Below, piece by piece: positions 1 through 8,600 of a DNA stretch of 27,054 bases (the first letter of the stretch is position 1; every line of letters begins with the position of its first letter). Source of the DNA: JAXMBN01 sp046349875 (GTDB lineage Bacteria > Planctomycetota > Planctomycetia > Pirellulales > Pirellulaceae). Below the pieces are notes generated by a model. That model saw only the letters and a program-made list of their open reading frames with translations. It was not told where the DNA came from and searched no databases. The stretch spans positions 1 to 27,054 of the forward strand of contig JAXMBN010000058.1 of NCBI GenBank assembly GCA_046349875.1, written 5' to 3'. The position numbers were made by a program, and so were the translations under genes.

Positions 1-1573
1 ACATGGCCGACGGCAAAACGAGATCAGCCAATTGTGTGGTCGCTGTCGGATAGACGTCCGAAACGATCAAGAATTTGTCTTCGAGCTTCTTCTTTCCAAG
101 GAAGAGCTTTTCCAAATGTGGTAACGATTGACCTGGATTAGTAACTTGCACCCACACCGTGTCGATCGCCGAGGGCTCGCTCGATGGAGTGCAAAACTTT
201 TCCCAAAGTAGCAAACTATGGTAGCCAGGAGTGGCTAGAATCCTTCCCTCTGGCAGCTTCCAAAGTTCTTCAGCAATATGCCGACCCTTATCATCATCGA
301 CTCGCAAATCGCCAGGCAAGGCGTGCGCCAGCGTGCCAACCTCGCGAACCGTACCACATGCCGAAGGTTGACCGGTGAGCGACTGGGGTCCATCACCCGG
401 CTTGCCAAAGTGTCCGCTTAACAAGTGGATGGCATGCAACAGGTTGTTCATCGCTGTTCCCTGCGTATGCTGGTTCACCCCCATGCACCAGAGACTCAAA
501 ACTTTCCGCGTTCGATCTGCGAATCGATCCCCCAACAATTTCAGTTGTTCCGCGGAAAGACCACTGATTTGAGAAGTCTTCTCGATGGTGTACTCAGCAA
601 CCGATTGACGAAATTGCTCGAAGGTGATGGACTCGCCTTTGAGAGTTTGCGGTTGTCCTGGTCCTCGAAAATTGCAATATCTTTCGACGAACTCGCGATC
701 CCACGCGTTTCGCTCGATCAATTGGTGTGAAATGCAGTTCGCAATGGCGAGATCCGATTGCGGCTGGAAAACCAGAACATGATCGGCTTGCTGGCTTGTC
801 CGCGTATGCCGAGTAGTCAGGTCAATCAACTCGACCTTCTGCCCCCGTAGACGGCGATCTACAACGCGACTGAAAAGCACCGGATGCATCTCGGCAAAAT
901 TATTGCCCCACAGAATCAAGGTGTCACAATGGTCCAAGTCGTCATAACAATTGTAAGGTTCATCCACACCATATGTGCTGATATATCCCGTCACGGCCGA
1001 GGCCATACAAAGACGAGCGTTGGGATCGATGTGATTATTCGACAATCCACCCTTCATGAACTTGTTCGCAGCATACCCTTCGGGAATCGTCCATTGCCCA
1101 GATCCATAAAGGGCAAATCGCGAAGGGTTGGCCGCGATACGACGAGCAATCACGTCAATGGCCTCCTCCCAACTGATTTCGACCAGCTTTCCATCGCGAC
1201 GTAACATCGGCTTTTGCAGTCGATCTTCACCATAGAGCGCCATACCGACGTGATAGCCTTTGACACAGAGCAAGCCTTTGTTCACTTCGGCTTGACGATC
1301 TCCCGTGACAGACACCACGCGGTTGTTCTTAACTCCAACCATCACATGACATCCTGTACCACAGAAGCGGCAAGGAGCCTTATTCCATGTCACACCTTCC
1401 AAGATCGGCAGGTCATTCCCTCCTGGCGGAACCGTTCCAGGTGACTGTTGCGTCATCGCACCTTGCGTGTATCCATCTCCTCGGGCCAGCGCAGTAGCCG
1501 TTGCCATCGCAGCAACTCGCAAGAACGATCGTCGATCTGGGGATGTACCCACTTCGCTCGCTTGATTGGACAT
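1..1573 (-). CDS. napA: Periplasmic nitrate reductase catalytic subunit NapA (N-terminal part, runs off left edge)
   Basis: This is the molybdenum catalytic subunit that reduces nitrate to nitrite in the periplasm. The reading frame stays open from the ATG at 1573 to the window edge, about 524 codons, so the C-terminal part is missing. A Tat signal with DRRSFLRV lies at residues 13-20. The N-terminal [4Fe-4S] ligands are C68, C71, C75 and C103 (CX2CX3CX27C, APCRFCGTGCH then LLCVKGYH). The motif NARLCMASAVTGY puts the probable molybdenum-ligand cysteine at C189. Downstream, GVNQHTQGTAMNN and HLLSGHFGKPGDGPQSLTGQ are typical of the Nap/Nas branch of the MGD oxidoreductases. The Tat signal and the adjoining napD favour periplasmic NapA over cytoplasmic NasA. 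It starts 2 nt after the napD stop, so the two are almost certainly cotranscribed. Identification is firm; completeness cannot be judged. Confidence 0.93.
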   Translation of the reverse strand, partial: MSNQASEVGTSPDRRSFLRVAAMATATALARGDGYTQGAMTQQSPGTVPPGGNDLPILEGVTWNKAPCRFCGTGCHVMVGVKNNRVVSVTGDRQAEVNKGLLCVKGYHVGMALYGEDRLQKPMLRRDGKLVEISWEEAIDVIARRIAANPSRFALYGSGQWTIPEGYAANKFMKGGLSNNHIDPNARLCMASAVTGYISTYGVDEPYNCYDDLDHCDTLILWGNNFAEMHPVLFSRVVDRRLRGQKVELIDLTTRHTRTSQQADHVLVFQPQSDLAIANCISHQLIERNAWDREFVERYCNFRGPGQPQTLKGESITFEQFRQSVAEYTIEKTSQISGLSAEQLKLLGDRFADRTRKVLSLWCMGVNQHTQGTAMNNLLHAIHLLSGHFGKPGDGPQSLTGQPSACGTVREVGTLAHALPGDLRVDDDKGRHIAEELWKLPEGRILATPGYHSLLLWEKFCTPSSEPSAIDTVWVQVTNPGQSLPHLEKLFLGKKKLEDKFLIVSDVYPTATTQLADLVLPSAM

Positions 1574-1575
1574 AA

Positions 1576-1833
1576 CTAGGTAACCTTCTCCTTCGATTCC
1601 ACATCCTCAAAACTGACGAACGCAACTTCTACCGATGCCACTCCGGGAAGACATGCAATCCAGTCATGCCAATAGCGAGAATCCTCCGCGGTCGCTTCAA
1701 CCACAACAGGCAACCGCTTACCGATGCAATCGCCGAGTGTGAAAGCGGAGATCGAGCGCAGCGCGTGGAGCACACCGTCGTTCACTTCCCCATCCGCGTC
1801 GTGAAGGGTTATCACCAAGCTACTGATCCACAC
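1576..1833 (-). CDS. napD: NapD-type chaperone for NapA maturation
   Basis: This 85-residue protein matches the NapD family in size and pattern. The start WISSLVITLHDADG is typical, followed by LHALRSISAFTLGDCIGKRLPVV and a C-terminal segment GVASVEVAFVSFED, the ferredoxin-like fold of NapD. NapD binds the Tat signal of NapA and holds back export until the molybdenum cofactor is loaded. The start is GTG at 1833; an AGGAG ribosome binding site (plus-strand ctcct at 1842-1846) sits 8 nt upstream and decides it. The gene lies directly before napA with 2 nt between stop and start, so the two form a transcription unit. Its upstream region holds the 16-bp repeat array. Confidence 0.85.
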   Translation of the reverse strand: MWISSLVITLHDADGEVNDGVLHALRSISAFTLGDCIGKRLPVVVEATAEDSRYWHDWIACLPGVASVEVAFVSFEDVESKEKVT

Positions 1834-1841
1834 CGATTTTT

Positions 1842-1846
1842 CTCCT
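1842..1846 (-). promoter_or_regulatory. Ribosome binding site of napD
   Basis: AGGAG on the minus strand, 8 nt before the GTG at 1833. It supports a GTG start for napD; no ATG lies nearby in frame. Confidence 0.7.
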
Positions 1847-1865
1847 GTGCATCCTTGTCATCCCC

Positions 1866-1961
1866 TTGCCACTTCGAGACTTTGCCAATTCGAGATCTTG
1901 CCACTTCGAGATCTTGCCACTTCGAGATCTTGTCAATTCGAGACTTTGCCAACTCGACGCT
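1866..1961. repeat. Six tandem copies of a 16-bp repeat between divergent operons
   Basis: Six contiguous 16-bp units start at 1866, 1882, 1898, 1914, 1930 and 1946. The consensus is TTGCCACTTCGAGATC. Units 3 and 4 are identical; the others differ mainly at the sixth and seventh bases (AC or AA) and at the ends (GATC or GACT), and the last unit is the most divergent. The length is not a multiple of three and no gene spans it, so it is not a coding repeat. It lies 20 nt beyond the napD RBS in the napD leader or promoter region, and 147 nt before the start of the divergent cytochrome gene. Possible roles are an operator array, a structured leader RNA, or a variable-number repeat without function. 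Confidence 0.9.
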
Positions 1962-2108
1962 TGCCCCTTGCTAGCCGTAACCTATCCCATTCATCGGCCG
2001 ATTTCAAGAATAAAAGAACTGCAATTCTTGATTTGAATCGCGGATGTCGATAAACTCAATAGCCGTTTCCTTTTGCAAGCTCGATTCGCAAGCCGGACAC
2101 AGACAACC

Positions 2109-2786
2109 ATGCCTTTGAAAACCTGTGGAGTGAATGCGATCCGCTGGTGCATTTGCCTAGCTTTGGCAATCGGAATGATCGGCTGCGGCAAAGAGTCGCC
2201 ATCGGAATCGTCGCGTTCCACGAACCCGCAATCGAGCGCACCGCCACCTTCGACTCGATTCAAGACCGTCGTTCGTCTTCCGCCTCCCATCCGGGGTACA
2301 GCCTTTCAGATCTCCTCGGCTAGCACATCGGATCTTAGCCAGGCACCCACGCGAGAAGGGACACTGGCCTGCGCGGCCTGCCACAACCTTCGACCAGCTC
2401 AAATCGAAACCAATAAGGCGAGCCAGCTCGATGAATACCATCAACGCATGCGATTCTCCCATAGCCAATTGACATGCGTCAGCTGCCACAATGCGAACGA
2501 TGACTATGCTTCGCTCAAACTGGCCGATGGTCGCAAAGTGAACTTCGAGGAATCGATGACGTTATGTGCTCAATGCCATGGACCGCAGTATCGTGACTAT
2601 GAACACGGAGCGCATGGAGGGATGTCGGGTTATTGGGACCTGGAACGTGGCGACCGGATCCGCAACCACTGTTTGCATTGTCACGATCCTCACGTTCCCA
2701 ACTATCCAAAGTTTCACCCTGTTGCACCACCGAACGATCGGTTCAAACCAGCGTCATCGGTCGGAGGAACATCGCATGACCACTAA
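2109..2786 (+). CDS. Tetrahaem cytochrome c lipoprotein, first gene of a NrfBCD-like operon
   Basis: The 225-residue protein has four CXXCH haem c sites: CAACH at 88-92, CVSCH at 123-127, CAQCH at 153-157 and CLHCH at 188-192. The N-terminus has a hydrophobic stretch ending in a lipobox-like IGMIGC at residues 21-26, so C26 is a plausible lipid anchor. A Ser/Pro-rich linker precedes the haem domain. I chose the ATG at 2109; an in-frame TTG at 2073 would put charged residues ahead of the signal. The role is inferred from context: electron transfer between the FeS/NrfD pair and periplasmic NapA. It resembles NrfB functionally, but NrfB is pentahaem. It lacks the single transmembrane anchor layout of NapC/NirT. 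Its last 11 nt overlap the next gene. Confidence 0.82.
   Translation: MPLKTCGVNAIRWCICLALAIGMIGCGKESPSESSRSTNPQSSAPPPSTRFKTVVRLPPPIRGTAFQISSASTSDLSQAPTREGTLACAACHNLRPAQIETNKASQLDEYHQRMRFSHSQLTCVSCHNANDDYASLKLADGRKVNFEESMTLCAQCHGPQYRDYEHGAHGGMSGYWDLERGDRIRNHCLHCHDPHVPNYPKFHPVAPPNDRFKPASSVGGTSHDH
2763..2768 (+). promoter_or_regulatory. Ribosome binding site inside the cytochrome gene for the iron-sulfur gene
   Basis: GGAGGA lies 7 nt before the ATG at 2776 and inside the 3' end of the preceding gene. It fixes the start of the iron-sulfur protein in the overlap and suggests translational coupling. Confidence 0.65.
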
Positions 2787-3717
2787 TCCTTCCGGCAGTA
2801 TGCCGATCCTGGGCCAAGAACCCAACAGCCGTCGAGGATTCATGAAAGCTTGCGGTGCCACCCTGGGGCTAGCCGCATGGGCAACAGCGCTGCGGCCCTT
2901 GACCGAGTGGGCTGCCGAGATGAACGTCGATGAGTTTCTGCAGAAACACTATCGCGAATTGAAGCCCCATGAGAAGCAGGCCATCTTCCAACAGATCGAA
3001 GCAGATTGCAAAAAGGAACGTGGTATCGATATCACGATCCATGATCCACAGCCCAACGAGAACGTCCAATTTGCCTATGCATTGAACTTAAGCATCTGCA
3101 TTGGATGCCGCAAATGCGCCGAAGCATGCCACCTCGAGAACAATCACGATCGCAAGACTAACAACTCCTACATTCGCGTCTTTGAGATGCAGATGGGTGG
3201 CATCGACTTCGAGCAAGGTGATGCGAACTATGATCATCCGGTTCCGCAGCCGGACAAGTTTTATATGCCGGTTCAATGCCAACAGTGCGAGAACGCTCCT
3301 TGTGTAAAAGCATGTCCGATCGAAGCTACCTGGCAGGAAGAAGACGGCATCGTTGTGGTGGACTACAACTGGTGCATCGGATGCCGTTATTGCGAAGCGG
3401 CCTGCCCATACCATGCTCGCCGTTTCAACTGGGAAAAGCCGACCATTCCCACCGAAGAGATCAACCCCAATCAAGGCTATCTATCCAATCGATTGCGTCC
3501 GCAGGGGGTGATGGAAAAGTGTACATTTTGCCTGCATCGAACTCGAGAAGGTCGCATGCCCGCATGTCTTGAGGCCTGTCCAACGGGAGCGCGCGTCTTC
3601 GGCAATATTCTCGATCCACAATCCGAGATCCGCTGGGTGCTGGAGAACAAACGCACGTTTGTTCTCAAAGAGGAATTGGGCACCAAGCCTCGCTTCTATT
3701 ACTTCTTCGACAAGTGA
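2776..3717 (+). CDS. Tat-exported four-cluster [4Fe-4S] electron-transfer protein (NrfC/PsrB/DmsB type)
   Basis: The 313-residue protein carries a Tat motif SRRGFMKA (residues 18-25) and sixteen cysteines in four clusters: C108/C111/C114/C118, C168/C171/C176/C180, C200/C203/C206/C210, and C249/C252/C264/C268. This is the layout of the ferredoxin-like beta subunits that pair with NrfD-type membrane proteins (NrfC, PsrB, TtrB, DsrO). The segment before the first cluster (about 45-95) is longer than in the shortest members. It should sit on the periplasmic face and carry electrons from the NrfD partner to the tetrahaem cytochrome. The start is set by the RBS at 2763; it overlaps the upstream stop by 11 nt. 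Its TGA stop (3715-3717) lies 14 nt before the ATG chosen for the next gene. Confidence 0.88.
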   Translation: MTTNPSGSMPILGQEPNSRRGFMKACGATLGLAAWATALRPLTEWAAEMNVDEFLQKHYRELKPHEKQAIFQQIEADCKKERGIDITIHDPQPNENVQFAYALNLSICIGCRKCAEACHLENNHDRKTNNSYIRVFEMQMGGIDFEQGDANYDHPVPQPDKFYMPVQCQQCENAPCVKACPIEATWQEEDGIVVVDYNWCIGCRYCEAACPYHARRFNWEKPTIPTEEINPNQGYLSNRLRPQGVMEKCTFCLHRTREGRMPACLEACPTGARVFGNILDPQSEIRWVLENKRTFVLKEELGTKPRFYYFFDK

Positions 3718-3731
3718 GACCGAGCAGCGAT

Positions 3732-5018
3732 ATGGCTTCGATACAAACACCTATCGACGATACCGCCGGTGCGCCGATCTCCCCGTCTGGCATCCCGCAC
3801 GCAAGTCTGCTGCGATCGTATCCTCGTTTCCTCTGGAAGGCTCTCGGCGTAGCGACCGATGGCGGATGGATGTTCTACGGTTGGATGATCTTGCTCACCG
3901 CCATTGCTTTGGTTGGGGCGAATGCGTGGGCTGTTCAAGTCCGCGATGGAATGATCGTCACCAACATGAGCGATCATGTGAGCTGGGGATTGTACATCGC
4001 CAATTTCACCTTCTGCGTAGGACTCGCGGCAGGGGGAGTGATGATGGTCATTCCTGCCTATCTCTATGATGACGAGGAAATGCACCATCTCGTCATCATT
4101 GGAGAAGCGGTCGCCATCGCAGCCATTTTCATGAGCACGCTGAGCGTTGTGGTTGACCTTGGTCGTCCTGATCGCTTTTGGCACTTGATCCCAGGGATTG
4201 GAAAATTCAATTGGCCTCTTTCGATGTTGACCTGGGACATCATCGTGCTCAATGGCTACCTCGTCATCAACCTTCACATCGTGGGTTACATGCTCTACAT
4301 GCAATATCTGGGGCGACGTCCCAATCCCCTTTGGTATGTACCGTTTGTCTTTCTGAGCATCCTTTGGGCCATCAGTATCCATACCGTGACAGCCTTTCTC
4401 TATTGTGGGTTGGGCGGACGTCCTTTTTGGAATACGGCTCTTCTTGCTCCTCGATTCCTCGCCTCCGCCTTCGTCAGCGGCCCTGCCTTCATTCTGCTTG
4501 TACTTCGCGCGTTGCGTTTGTGTAGTGGTTGGGAATGGTCGCCTCGTCCCGCACAAACGCTCGTACAGATCATTCGCGTTTCGATGATCATCAACCTTCT
4601 GATGCTCGGCAGTGAGCTCTTTACTTTGTTTTACACGGGCAGTGGACACGCGGCTTCGGCGCGCTACTTGTTTTTTGGGACGCATGGAGCTTCCGGCTTG
4701 GTGGTTTGGATCTGGACGGCGATCGGACTCAACCTTGCAGGAACGATCCTCTTCTTCCTTCCTGCAGCCTTGGAACGAGGTTATGTGCGAGTACTTGCAT
4801 GCCTCTTATGCATCGTCGGTATTTGGATCGAGAAAGGAATGGGGCTCGTCATCCCTGGATTCATTCCATCCACGCTACATGAGATCGTCGAGTATGCCCC
4901 GAGCCTTGTCGAATGGAAAATCACAGCAGGCATCTGGGCTTTCGGCCTGCTCATCTTGACCGTCCTCACCAAACTCATCGAGGCCGTCCATGCTGGCCGT
5001 CTCAATGCTCGCTCGTAA
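3732..5018 (+). CDS. nrfD: NrfD/PsrC-family integral membrane protein (probable quinol-oxidising subunit)
   Basis: This is a 428-residue protein, mostly hydrophobic, with roughly nine or ten membrane helices. Early features such as SDHVSWGLYIANFTFCVGLA and DLGRPDRFWHLI are characteristic of the NrfD/PsrC family. Family members bind quinone and hand electrons to, or take them from, an FeS partner; here that partner is the overlapping upstream gene. I use ATG 3732. A GTG at 3714 overlapping the previous stop by 4 nt is in frame and would add six residues; the sequence does not clearly choose between them. The gene ends the operon. Inferred role: oxidising quinol for periplasmic nitrate reduction, which would make NapC unnecessary. 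Other acceptors are possible. Confidence 0.87.
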   Translation: MASIQTPIDDTAGAPISPSGIPHASLLRSYPRFLWKALGVATDGGWMFYGWMILLTAIALVGANAWAVQVRDGMIVTNMSDHVSWGLYIANFTFCVGLAAGGVMMVIPAYLYDDEEMHHLVIIGEAVAIAAIFMSTLSVVVDLGRPDRFWHLIPGIGKFNWPLSMLTWDIIVLNGYLVINLHIVGYMLYMQYLGRRPNPLWYVPFVFLSILWAISIHTVTAFLYCGLGGRPFWNTALLAPRFLASAFVSGPAFILLVLRALRLCSGWEWSPRPAQTLVQIIRVSMIINLLMLGSELFTLFYTGSGHAASARYLFFGTHGASGLVVWIWTAIGLNLAGTILFFLPAALERGYVRVLACLLCIVGIWIEKGMGLVIPGFIPSTLHEIVEYAPSLVEWKITAGIWAFGLLILTVLTKLIEAVHAGRLNARS

Positions 5019-5055
5019 AGAAATCGTAAGCTTTGAGTTTGCGTTATTGAGTACT

Positions 5056-5092
5056 ATCACACCCGACGCGTAAGTTACGCTTCGGGTTGTGA
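5056..5092. repeat. Imperfect palindrome with ACCCGACGCGT and ACGCTTCGGGT arms
   Basis: The left arm reads TCACACCCGACGCGTAA and the right arm, reverse-complemented, TCACAACCCGAAGCGTAA, with almost no loop. It lies about 40 nt after the nrfD stop. It could fold as a transcript-ending hairpin, but no T tract follows. The same arms recur at 5397-5519, so it is a dispersed repeat and not only a terminator. Confidence 0.75.
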
Positions 5093-5132
5093 TCACTTCA
5101 TAAGCAACCTTCACGCCTAGAACTGATTTTTC

Positions 5133-5294
5133 AGGGCAAAAAAATGTGGGGCAAAAATATGCAAGTGCGTTCGGGATCGTCGGGGACCGAAAAACGTAAT
5201 CCGAGGATCGAAGTAGAAAAACGGAACCACATGAACGATTGGTACCAGACTATGTCTTGATCTCTGACATCTTTTTGACCCTTATTTTTTGCCT
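5133..5294. repeat. About 160-bp element bounded by inverted A/T-tract repeats
   Basis: The left end (5133-5160) contains GGCAAAAAAATG followed by GGGGCAAAAATATG. The right end (5266-5294), read on the other strand, contains AGGCAAAAAATAAGGG followed by TCAAAAAGATGTC. The ends match over about 28 nt with a few mismatches and one gap. The 105 bp between them have no ORF. The form suggests a small non-autonomous mobile element or a dispersed planctomycete repeat; no flanking direct repeat was established. Confidence 0.5.
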
Positions 5295-5396
5295 AAATCG
5301 AAATGCCGGAGGTGCTAAACGTGCCAAGGTATGGTCGTCGATCGAATGACGCGAGTGTCGCTTGCTGACGTTTTTTAAGTTGCGCATTTGATTGTT

Positions 5397-5519
5397 ATCA
5401 CAACCCGACGCGTGCGCGAGGGACGAATTATGCAGTGTTTTTGGCTTCTCTAAGACGTCCCTTCCAAACGCTTCGTGGCATGAGACATGCAGTCCCTCGC
5501 TGACGCTTCGGGTTGTGAA
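5397..5519. repeat. Long inverted repeat with CACAACCCGACGCGT arms
   Basis: The left arm (5397-5424) begins ATCACAACCCGACGCG and continues TGCGCGAGGGACG. The right arm (5491-5519), reverse-complemented, begins TTCACAACCCGAAGCG and continues TCAGCGAGGGACT. They match at all but a few positions over about 28 nt, with a 66-nt unmatched centre. A single right-arm copy (CGCTTCGGGTTATGAAAT, 5571-5588) follows. No gene is readable in the 589-bp spacer 5019-5607 that contains these repeats. Confidence 0.75.
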
Positions 5520-5607
5520 AACCAAGGCTTTCTGGACGCCGAACGCTGATAAGCGCAACTTCAAAACGAACGCTTCGGGTTATGAAATAGATCGTCCTTT
5601 TCGTGCC

Positions 5608-8600
5608 TCAGGACTTCGGGATCCACTTGGTTCGAGGCCAGACCCAGAGAGCCTGCCAGGGGTCGAAAATCCCGGCGAGGCGAACGCGATCTTTCTTGGC
5701 AACTTGATGCACGTGCTGCCATGCATAGATCGCCTCCCGCAAGCGCGCATCCTCATCATCAAAGCCTCCCTCGGAACGAATCACCGCCAACCGTTTCATC
5801 GCAATCTCGATCCACTGGCTTGGAACTTGTCGACGCAATCGCACGGCTAGCTTTACGGCGACAACCAAGAAGTACTGATCGTCATGCCCCATCCCATGCT
5901 GCAAAGCATCGCAAGCCTTGGCGAACAACTCCGGCGTGCAATGGTTAAATTTATAGGATAGATTCGTGATGGCCATCGTTTCGCGAGGATTGACATCTAG
6001 CACTTGCAGGTAGGTTTTACGGCACTCGACCAACTTATTCATAAGCTGGTATCCGCGAGCCATCCGAGTGAGCGAATCGATATTGCGCGTGAGATCGAAA
6101 TCCTTTTGGAGCAATTCTACCGATAGCTGCGGATTGGTGTCTTGAACCACAATTCCCTTGAGCCGTATCCAACGTGGGTTCTCTGGATCTTGCGAGAGAA
6201 GTTCGTCCGCAATTGTGATCGCTCGCTTGTCTTCGTTTCGGATCGATAGACGAATGGCCAATGCTTCGCGAAGATCCACCAGATGCGGACACTCTTTGCA
6301 ACTCCATTCGAGAAACCGTACATAGTGCCCCATCTGCTGAGGCCCACTTAGGGCTGAATGAAACGCGATGACCATCGCATCGCGATCGTCCCCTTTCTGA
6401 TTAGCAACGATGCTGCCAATCTTGGCGATAGGATCCACCTCCGATTCGATGGCCGCTAAAGCAACCACCGGCAATTTACTCCCCTTCGCAATCTGTTCCA
6501 TCGCCATCGCGGCCGCCTGTTTCAAATCCGTATGCCGCAACAACCTCATCAGTTGATCGACGATATCCTGATCGTCCGGATTGGAATTCGCCATCTCTTT
6601 GAGAACGGAAATGGCTTGAGCATAATTTTGCTGCGCGATTGCCAAATCGACTGCTAGCCACTGGTACTGCATTTCCAGTACCTGCTTACGGTCGATTTGA
6701 TGTAACAGTTGCGATGCCTTTTCAAGGTTTCCTGTATCCAGGCACGTTCTTGCTTCGATCAAGTATTGATCCTCTTTGCTGAAACGATCGGCAATACGGT
6801 TCAGAAAGTTTGGTATCTCGGCTGGGCGGTGACGTTGCATCGCAGCCAGAACGTCAAATAGCCTGGCCCTTGAATAAGGAAAGATCTGCAATAGCGATGA
6901 ACAGTACTCAACCTCTCGCGGATCGTTGACATACGCAGCTAGCTTGGCGAGTTCCGAATGGGCCCCCATCAAACCAGGAGCAATCTCAACCGCTTTCGCT
7001 AGGCAATCCCACGCCGATGCATAATCCATTCGCTGAATTTCGATTTGCGACTTCCGATACCATGCCGATGCATAGGCAGGATGCAATTCGAGTAGCTCGT
7101 TTAAAGTCGCTTCTGCTTGAACATACAATCCCATCGCTTCCTGAAAATAAGCGACGTGAAAAAAGAGAGCAGGATAGCGGCGATAGTTGGGGCATCCTTC
7201 CTGAATCCATCCGACTAATACCGAGGCCACTTCTCGCGTGAGATCGCGCTGCCCTAATCCATCGCATACGGCCAAAACATATTTTTCAGGAATTCCCATC
7301 GGGATCGGCAAGGGAAGGATTTGACGGAGACACTGCAGCAGTTGCTCCTTGCGATCAGCATGGACAGTCATTTCATCGAGAATGCGATGAAGAACAATCG
7401 ATCGAAAGCGAACCGATTGCCACCATCGCATCTGCTCTTGTTTCTCATAGGCCAAGAGCTTTTCCAATGCAGGACACTGCAAGACCTGAGAACTCTCCAG
7501 CTTTGTACATTCTTGCCCGAGTTCGGTGATTTCGGATTCGACCGTATCTTGCGGTGTTTCGTTTTCTTTCTTGGAGGGCGAAGGGACCTCGGTTGCATCC
7601 TCGGGTTTCTCTGCCGATTCTTCCCAACGATACAAGGCTAAGTCCTCTGGCCCCATTCGCGATCGCCCTTTCGCAATCCACTCTTTGGCCAGCTCTTCGC
7701 GTCCCTGATAAAGATACCAATCGGCGAGTTGATAGTATTAAAAGGGATTCATCGGAAAGAAATGAATACAACGCTTTAGACAATGTTCATACTCGAGGTC
7801 ATGAGTCCTTCCCTGGCGAAAAGGGATACGAGCGAAGGATAGTATCCGCGTTGATGTTTACGTCCCTCGGCCGCCTGAAGAATCTCTTTCCGTTGCTCGC
7901 CATAGGAAAGGCTCGACTCTTGTAGCTTCACCAAGACTTGATAGAGCCCTGGGTCCTCGGGATTGATATCCAAAGCTCGTTCAAGAGCCAACCGAGCGTC
8001 ATCAACACGTCCAAGTTGTTCCAGGACTTCTGCAGAGTCTCGCCAAAGTTCTTCGACTTGCGGTAATTTGCGACACAGCGATTGAAGCTCCTCATAAGCC
8101 TCATTCCATCGATTCTCCACCATCAAACAACGGGTCGTGACCAATCGAACGAATGATTCCCCAAGGGTCGCTTGATGTTGCAGAGCAATCTCGCGCACAC
8201 GTGGCGAATGTTCTTCATCGATTTGATTCATCAACATTCTCAAGTGACTGGCGCGATTGGCCTGAACCTCTGCCAACAGACGGTCTTTCATGCGTTGTTC
8301 GTAATCTCTCGGAGTCAACACGACGCCTCGCGCATCTGGCGAGTCTCGAGGAGAGTTCATGTTCATCGGGAATCTTCGCAAATGCTCGCTTCGCTCCTTT
8401 TTCATCGCCGGTCGTACAGGCCCGTGAAGATCCAAATAGGCCTCGCCGACCTCATCCAACCAGTTGACATCGATATGGATCTGCCCAATGCGATCGAGCG
8501 CGATCAAAGCAATCAAGCCACCCGATTCCTCATGGCGTTTGGTGATCGAGTTTGCGGCCGGTTACCAAACCAGTGCATCGGATCTCGAATGTACAATAGG

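Noticed and set aside
1866..1961. CRISPR array
   Set aside because: Units are directly adjacent without spacers and only 16 bp long; no cas gene is present.
2073..2108. Upstream TTG start for the tetrahaem cytochrome
   Set aside because: It would place charged residues in front of the lipoprotein signal; ATG 2109 gives a normal signal.
3699..4685. Long open frame on the minus strand opposite nrfD
   Set aside because: It has low-complexity, charged text with no family resemblance and lies fully antisense to a clear NrfD protein.
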